This document shows positions 60,199 to 64,000 of a stretch of 64,000 nt of DNA, piece after piece. Location of the stretch: positions 124,001-188,000 of the forward strand of contig NZ_PVUF01000003.1 in NCBI RefSeq assembly GCF_003003215.1, written 5' to 3'. Under the pieces are notes generated by a model that did not search any database, was not told where the DNA came from, and saw nothing but the letters and a program-made list of their open reading frames with translations. Both the position numbers and the translations under genes were made by a program. This DNA is from Tritonibacter scottomollicae. Lineage in GTDB: Bacteria; Pseudomonadota; Alphaproteobacteria; Rhodobacterales; Rhodobacteraceae. Positions within the stretch are counted from its first letter, which is position 1, and each line of letters opens with the position of its first letter.

Positions 60199-61437
60199 TC
60201 AGCTGGCCTTGTCCAGTTCGAACGCGTCATGCAGCGCCTGCACGGCCAGCTCCATGTACTTGCGGTCGACCAACACGGAAATCTTGATCTCAGACGTGGT
60301 GATGACCTTGATGTTGATGCCCTCATCCGACAGCACCTTGAACATCTTGGCGGCAACGCCGGATTGCGAGCGCATGCCGATCCCGACCACGGAGATCTTC
60401 GCCACGCCGGTGTCGGCCACCAGTTCCGCGTAGTTCAGCTCACCCTTGTCCTTGAACGCGTTCAGGGCCAGTTCGGCGCGCTGCACCTGATCGGTCGGGC
60501 AGGAGAAGGTCATGTCGGTGCGGCCATCTTCCGAGATGTTCTGCACGATCATGTCCACATTGACCCCCGCATCCGACAGGCAGCCGAAGATGGTCGCCGC
60601 GATGCCGGGACGGTCGGCCACCGACAGGCATGTCAGCTTGGCCTCATCACGAGAGTAGGCAACGCCGTTGACAACATTGGATTCCATGATTTCCTCCTCG
60701 TCGCAGACCAGGGTTCCGGCCTCGTCGGATTGTTCTTCGAAACTCGACAGCACGCGCAGCTTCACCTTGTAGCGCATCGCCAGTTCAACAGAGCGGGTCT
60801 GCAGCACCTTCGCGCCCAAGGACGCCAGCTCCAGCATTTCCTCAAACGCGATCTTGTCGAGCTTGCGCGCCTTGTCGCAGATCCGCGGGTCGGTGGTGTA
60901 GACCCCGTCCACATCGGTGTAGATGTCGCAGCGCTCGGCGCCAAAGGCCGCCGCAAAGGCCACCGCGGTGGTGTCCGATCCACCCCGGCCCAGCGTGGTG
61001 ATCCGGCCCTCGGGGCTGATGCCCTGAAAGCCCGCAACCACTGCGACCTTCATGCCCTCGCCAAACTTGGCGTTGATATGCTCGGTGCCGATTTCCTCGA
61101 TCCGGGCCTGACTGTGGGCGGAGTTGGTCTTGAGCGGCACCTGCCAGCCCTGCCAGCTGCGCGCCGGCACGTCCATCTCCTGCAGGGTCAGCGCCATCAA
61201 ACCAGCGGTCACGATCTCACCCGAGGAGACCACGGCGTCATATTCGCGCGCATCATAGAGCGGAGAGGTCTCGCCAACCCAGCCCACCAGCTCGTTGGTC
61301 TTGCCGGACATGGCGGAGACGATGACGATCACGTCATAGCCCTTTGCCACTTCAACGCCGACACGTTTGGCAGCACGGCGGATGCGGTCGAGATTGGCGA
61401 CAGATGTGCCACCGAATTTCATCACAAGTAGGGGCAT
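60199..61437 (-). CDS. lysC: Aspartate kinase
   Basis: A 412-residue enzyme: kinase domain opening with V-M-K-F-G-G-T-S-V-A-N (about 5-15), F-Q-G-I-S and L-G-R-G-G-S-D-T-T (about 166-174), and two ACT domains at the C terminus (about 265-330 and 345-405; V-A-D-R-P-G-I-A-A and S-G-V-A-A-K-M-F). It phosphorylates aspartate at the entry to lysine, threonine and methionine synthesis and is feedback-inhibited through the ACT domains. The ATG chosen opens M-P-L-L-V-M; the frame extends 39 codons upstream into non-conserved sequence. Confidence 0.96.
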   Translation of the reverse strand: MPLLVMKFGGTSVANLDRIRRAAKRVGVEVAKGYDVIVIVSAMSGKTNELVGWVGETSPLYDAREYDAVVSSGEIVTAGLMALTLQEMDVPARSWQGWQVPLKTNSAHSQARIEEIGTEHINAKFGEGMKVAVVAGFQGISPEGRITTLGRGGSDTTAVAFAAAFGAERCDIYTDVDGVYTTDPRICDKARKLDKIAFEEMLELASLGAKVLQTRSVELAMRYKVKLRVLSSFEEQSDEAGTLVCDEEEIMESNVVNGVAYSRDEAKLTCLSVADRPGIAATIFGCLSDAGVNVDMIVQNISEDGRTDMTFSCPTDQVQRAELALNAFKDKGELNYAELVADTGVAKISVVGIGMRSQSGVAAKMFKVLSDEGINIKVITTSEIKISVLVDRKYMELAVQALHDAFELDKAS

Positions 61438-61573
61438 GGGGCCTGAGACTCCCTCCGCTTGCGGGGTTAAGGTTCGCGCGTTTCTAGGCGAGCGTCCCAG
61501 CAAGGGCAAGATGGGCGGCGCCGTTTCTTGCCCGCACCCCGGCGATTTGCGCAAGCATTGTCTGCATGCGACC

Positions 61574-63022
61574 TCAGCTGCGCCAGAAACGAACCGTCAG
61601 GATGGCGTAGACCGCCATCAGTTCCAGCCGTCCGATCAGCATCGCGATGGCGAGGATCCATTTGGCCGTGTCATTCAGCGGCGCGAAGTTGCCGGCCGGG
61701 CCGATTGTCTGCCCCAGACCGGGGCCGATGTTGGCCACCGCCGTTGCCGCACCGGAGATCGCGGTGATGAAATCCAGCCCCGTCAGTGCCAGCGCCCAGG
61801 CCACGATGCCCATGGTGATGACAAAGAACATGAAGAACGAGATCACCGAGCTCAGAACATCCGGCGTCACCGCCCGTCCCTGATAGCGCGGCACGAAGAT
61901 GCCATTGGGCGAACGGATCCGCTGCACCTGCACCCGGATCGAGGCAAACAGCAGCTGATAGCGGAAGATCTTCACCGAACAGGCGGTCGACCCCGCACAG
62001 CCCCCGATCAGCCCGATGAAGAAGAACAGCATGATCAGGAAAGACCCCCATTGCATGTAGTCCACGCTGGCATAGCCGGTCCCTGACATAATGGAGATGA
62101 TGTTGAACAGCGCCTCGCGCACCGCCTGTTCGGGGTGATGCGGAAAGATCGTGACCAGCACCCCTGCGGTGACCAGAACCAGCACCGTGATCGTGGCGAG
62201 AAAGGTCTGGATCTGGCTGTCCTTGAACAGCGGCACCATGTGGCCGTTCACCATCTGCACATAACGCACGAAGGGCAGCGCCGCCGCCACCATGAAGAAA
62301 GACGCAGCATATTCCGCCGGGCCGGAGAAGGTACCAAAAGAGGCATCATAGTTGGAAAACCCGCCGGTGGACACGGTGGTCATCGCATGCACCACCGCAT
62401 CGAAGGGGCCCATGCCCAGCACCGTGTAAACCAGCGCGCAGACCATCGTCAGCACCAGATAGATGACCGAGATCTGCTTGGCGATTTCCTGCGCGCGCGG
62501 CAGGATTTTCCCCATGGTGTCAAAGGCTTCGGATTTGAAGATCTGCATACCACCAACCCGCAGCTCGGGCAGGAACACCATCGCGACCACAATGATACCG
62601 ATGCCCCCCAGCCATTGCAGGATGCCGCGCCACAGCAACAGCCCGCGCGGCAGCTCATCCAGGCCGGAAATCACGGTGGAGCCGGTGGTGGTCAGCCCCG
62701 ACATCGCCTCGAAAAACGCATCCGTAAAGCTCAGTTCCGTGGCCCCCAGCATCAGCGGAAGCGCCCCGAAGAAGGGCAGCGCGACCCAGACCAATGTAGT
62801 GAGCAAGAAGGTCTGGCGGATCGACAACCCGCGCCCCACCCCATTGGCGCAGGACAACGCCAAAAGACCGCCCGAGAGCAGGCAGAAAATGGCACTTTCC
62901 AGAAACACCGGCCACTCCCCCTGACCATCATAGAGGTCAAGGAGAAACGGAAAGACCATCATGCCGCCCAGAATGGTGACAAGAAGGCCAATGACATATC
63001 CAACCGGGCGCAGATCCAACAT
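61574..63022 (-). CDS. TrkH family potassium uptake protein
   Basis: A 482-residue membrane protein with four pore-loop repeats of the SKT superfamily: S-G-L-T-T-T-G-S-T near 112-120, T-T-V-S-T-G-G-F-S-N, S-G-T-G-Y-A-S-V-D, and G-G-C-A-G-S-T-A-C-S-V-K. TrkH forms the K+ channel subunit, working with the TrkA regulator; no trkA is in the window. I chose M-L-D-L-R-P-V-G-Y because TrkH proteins begin so; a TTG six codons upstream is also in frame. It starts 47 bp after the upstream gene on the same strand. Confidence 0.93.
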   Translation of the reverse strand: MLDLRPVGYVIGLLVTILGGMMVFPFLLDLYDGQGEWPVFLESAIFCLLSGGLLALSCANGVGRGLSIRQTFLLTTLVWVALPFFGALPLMLGATELSFTDAFFEAMSGLTTTGSTVISGLDELPRGLLLWRGILQWLGGIGIIVVAMVFLPELRVGGMQIFKSEAFDTMGKILPRAQEIAKQISVIYLVLTMVCALVYTVLGMGPFDAVVHAMTTVSTGGFSNYDASFGTFSGPAEYAASFFMVAAALPFVRYVQMVNGHMVPLFKDSQIQTFLATITVLVLVTAGVLVTIFPHHPEQAVREALFNIISIMSGTGYASVDYMQWGSFLIMLFFFIGLIGGCAGSTACSVKIFRYQLLFASIRVQVQRIRSPNGIFVPRYQGRAVTPDVLSSVISFFMFFVITMGIVAWALALTGLDFITAISGAATAVANIGPGLGQTIGPAGNFAPLNDTAKWILAIAMLIGRLELMAVYAILTVRFWRS

Positions 63023-63069
63023 GACGCGAAGCGTTGGCAAGCCCCGGTCAGACTGTCAAGCCAAAGCGA

Positions 63070-63858
63070 TCACGACTCGTCGTTTGTTCCGCCCTTCCCC
63101 GCACTGGCCTCCGGCATCACCGGCGGAGTGGCGGGCGCGCGCGGACGTCGGCGCGGCGGTTTGGCGCCATGTTCTGGGGCGCGCGCGTCATGTTGCACAG
63201 CATTGGTCGCAGCACCATTGCCCGACGCGGGTCGCTCAGCCAGCGCGCCTTCCGGCGCTTTCGGCTTTGACGAAGACACCGACTTCGTGTTCGGCGCAAC
63301 GGACGCTTCCGCCTTTGGCGCAGGTTTGGCCGCAACGGGCTTTCGGGCGGCGGGCTTTGCTGATGGCGCAGGCGCGGATTTGACGGGCGCGGGCTTTGCG
63401 GCAGCGGCGGTGGCTGATGCAGCGCCTTTGGCGGAGGATGTTTTTGCCGCCGGAGCAGCCTTTCGCACGCCAGATTTCGTCGCGCTTGCGCTCTTGCGGG
63501 CGGGGGCCTTGCGCGGCGCAGCGGCCTTTTTCGCCCTCGGTTTTGTGGTGGCGGGTGCGGTGACATCGGCAGGCGCAGTCTGGGACGGCGCGGCCTCTGT
63601 TGCTGAAGCCTGTCTGGAGGACTGTGTTGCAGCCCGCGCCGAGACAGCCTTGGTGACCGTCGAAAGCGAACCAGGCAGCCCGCTGATCCACTCCTGCTGC
63701 ATTTTCAGCAACGCCTGTGTCAGGTGCAATTGCCGCTGTGGCGCCTCTGCCGTCAGGGCCGCAACCGACCGAAACATTTTCATCTGCCGCCCCAGCGCAT
63801 AGCCAGCCCAAGCCTGCGGGGTGGTGGGGATGTCCTTCAAACCTTCAAACCGGATCAT
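63070..63858 (-). CDS. Ala/Lys/Pro-rich protein with histone-H1-like tail (PHA-granule/phasin-like N-terminal part possible)
   Basis: A 262-residue protein in two parts. Residues 1-75 form amphipathic helices (M-I-R-F-E-G-L-K-D-I, then L-T-Q-A-L-L-K-M-Q-Q-E-W). Residues 80-262 are low-complexity, rich in Ala, Lys, Pro and Ser with repeated A-P-A-K/R-K-style blocks, as in histone-H1-like, AlgP or PhaM tails that bind DNA. I do not recognise the family with confidence: a polyhydroxyalkanoate-granule or nucleoid-binding role is inference. It starts at an ATG about 120 bp after a TGCCGCA-type palindrome, and lies directly upstream of trkH. Confidence 0.6.
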   Translation of the reverse strand: MIRFEGLKDIPTTPQAWAGYALGRQMKMFRSVAALTAEAPQRQLHLTQALLKMQQEWISGLPGSLSTVTKAVSARAATQSSRQASATEAAPSQTAPADVTAPATTKPRAKKAAAPRKAPARKSASATKSGVRKAAPAAKTSSAKGAASATAAAAKPAPVKSAPAPSAKPAARKPVAAKPAPKAEASVAPNTKSVSSSKPKAPEGALAERPASGNGAATNAVQHDARAPEHGAKPPRRRPRAPATPPVMPEASAGKGGTNDES

Positions 63859-63977
63859 GTGATCTCCTCAGGGTCGACCTTAAACAACACTCGAACAGGG
63901 CGGGCGCCCGGACGAATGACGCAAGCGCCCCCTTGAGGATCACGGTAACATGGTTTTTCTTCGCAGCAGCAGAAAAA

Positions 63978-63992
63978 TGCCGCATTGCGGCA
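63978..63992. promoter_or_regulatory. Palindrome TGCCGCA-T-TGCGGCA, candidate operator
   Basis: A perfect 7-bp dyad with one central base, about 120 bp upstream of the histone-tailed gene. TGC-rich dyads resemble the sites recorded for the PHA regulator PhaR in related Rhodobacterales, but this match is only approximate. The gap 63859-64000 contains no gene. Confidence 0.4.
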
Positions 63993-64000
63993 AATTTGAG

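Overview
The window looks like a chromosomal segment of a marine alphaproteobacterium of the order Rhodobacterales (Roseobacter group, Phaeobacter/Ruegeria/Leisingera-like; genus not resolvable by eye). Evidence: high GC with strong GC bias at third codon positions, a LysR/DUF1127 pair, a gatC-gatA pair, a PraR-type XRE regulator, a ptsP-lysC neighbourhood, an RNase P RNA with alphaproteobacterial architecture, and GC-rich intergenic repeats. No phage, transposase, integrase or CRISPR array was seen; most of the window is core chromosome.

Layout. 0-13 kb: tail of an ArgP-like LysR regulator, a membrane-anchored ClpP/crotonase-fold protein, yebC, a broken GIY-YIG nuclease remnant, two separate SLC13 permeases each carrying inserted TrkA-C domains, a KsdD-like flavoprotein, a META/HslJ protein, a YmdB-type phosphodiesterase, a 2OG-Fe(II) oxygenase, 5-FTHF cyclo-ligase and mgtE. 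13-18 kb: a guanine-salvage cluster (guanine deaminase, NADPH:FMN reductase, 8-oxoguanine deaminase), then a HisN-type phosphatase. 18-24 kb: PraR-like regulator, quinone oxidoreductase, LysR with DUF1127, Bax-inhibitor-1 protein, GNAT, rpmG and the RNase P RNA. 24-34 kb: cell-wall amidase, excalibur lipoprotein, gatA/gatC, UPF0173 hydrolase fused translationally to an ectoine-hydrolase-like protein, tag-yciI, a TetR gene with two tandem palindromic operators, APH(6)-like kinase, tadA, and a pseudouridine synthase.

34-40 kb is the most interesting stretch: a co-directional run of a 24-residue hydrophobic mini-protein, an XpaC-like membrane protein, TelA, a DUF2927 lipoprotein, an SPFH protein with a C-terminal GYF-type domain, a low-GC small membrane protein, and a double zinc-ribbon membrane protein. 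I read this as an envelope-stress or membrane-remodelling module whose function is not established.

40-64 kb: nitroreductase, dtd, a complete Tat-dependent peptide-type ABC importer (binding protein, two permeases, fused double ATPase) followed by an alkaline-phosphatase-superfamily hydrolase, an alpha/beta hydrolase, an acyl-CoA synthetase, an MsbA-type exporter, tRNA-Gly(TCC), CbiX, a ThDP enzyme, yaeQ, tRNA-Cys(GCA), ptsP, lysC, trkH and an Ala/Lys/Pro-rich histone-like-tailed protein. Two families of intergenic hairpin repeats recur (three copies of one at about 4.5, 9.2 and 29.6 kb; two of another at 14.9 and 24.1 kb). All functional calls are from reading motifs and protein architecture; no database search was run.
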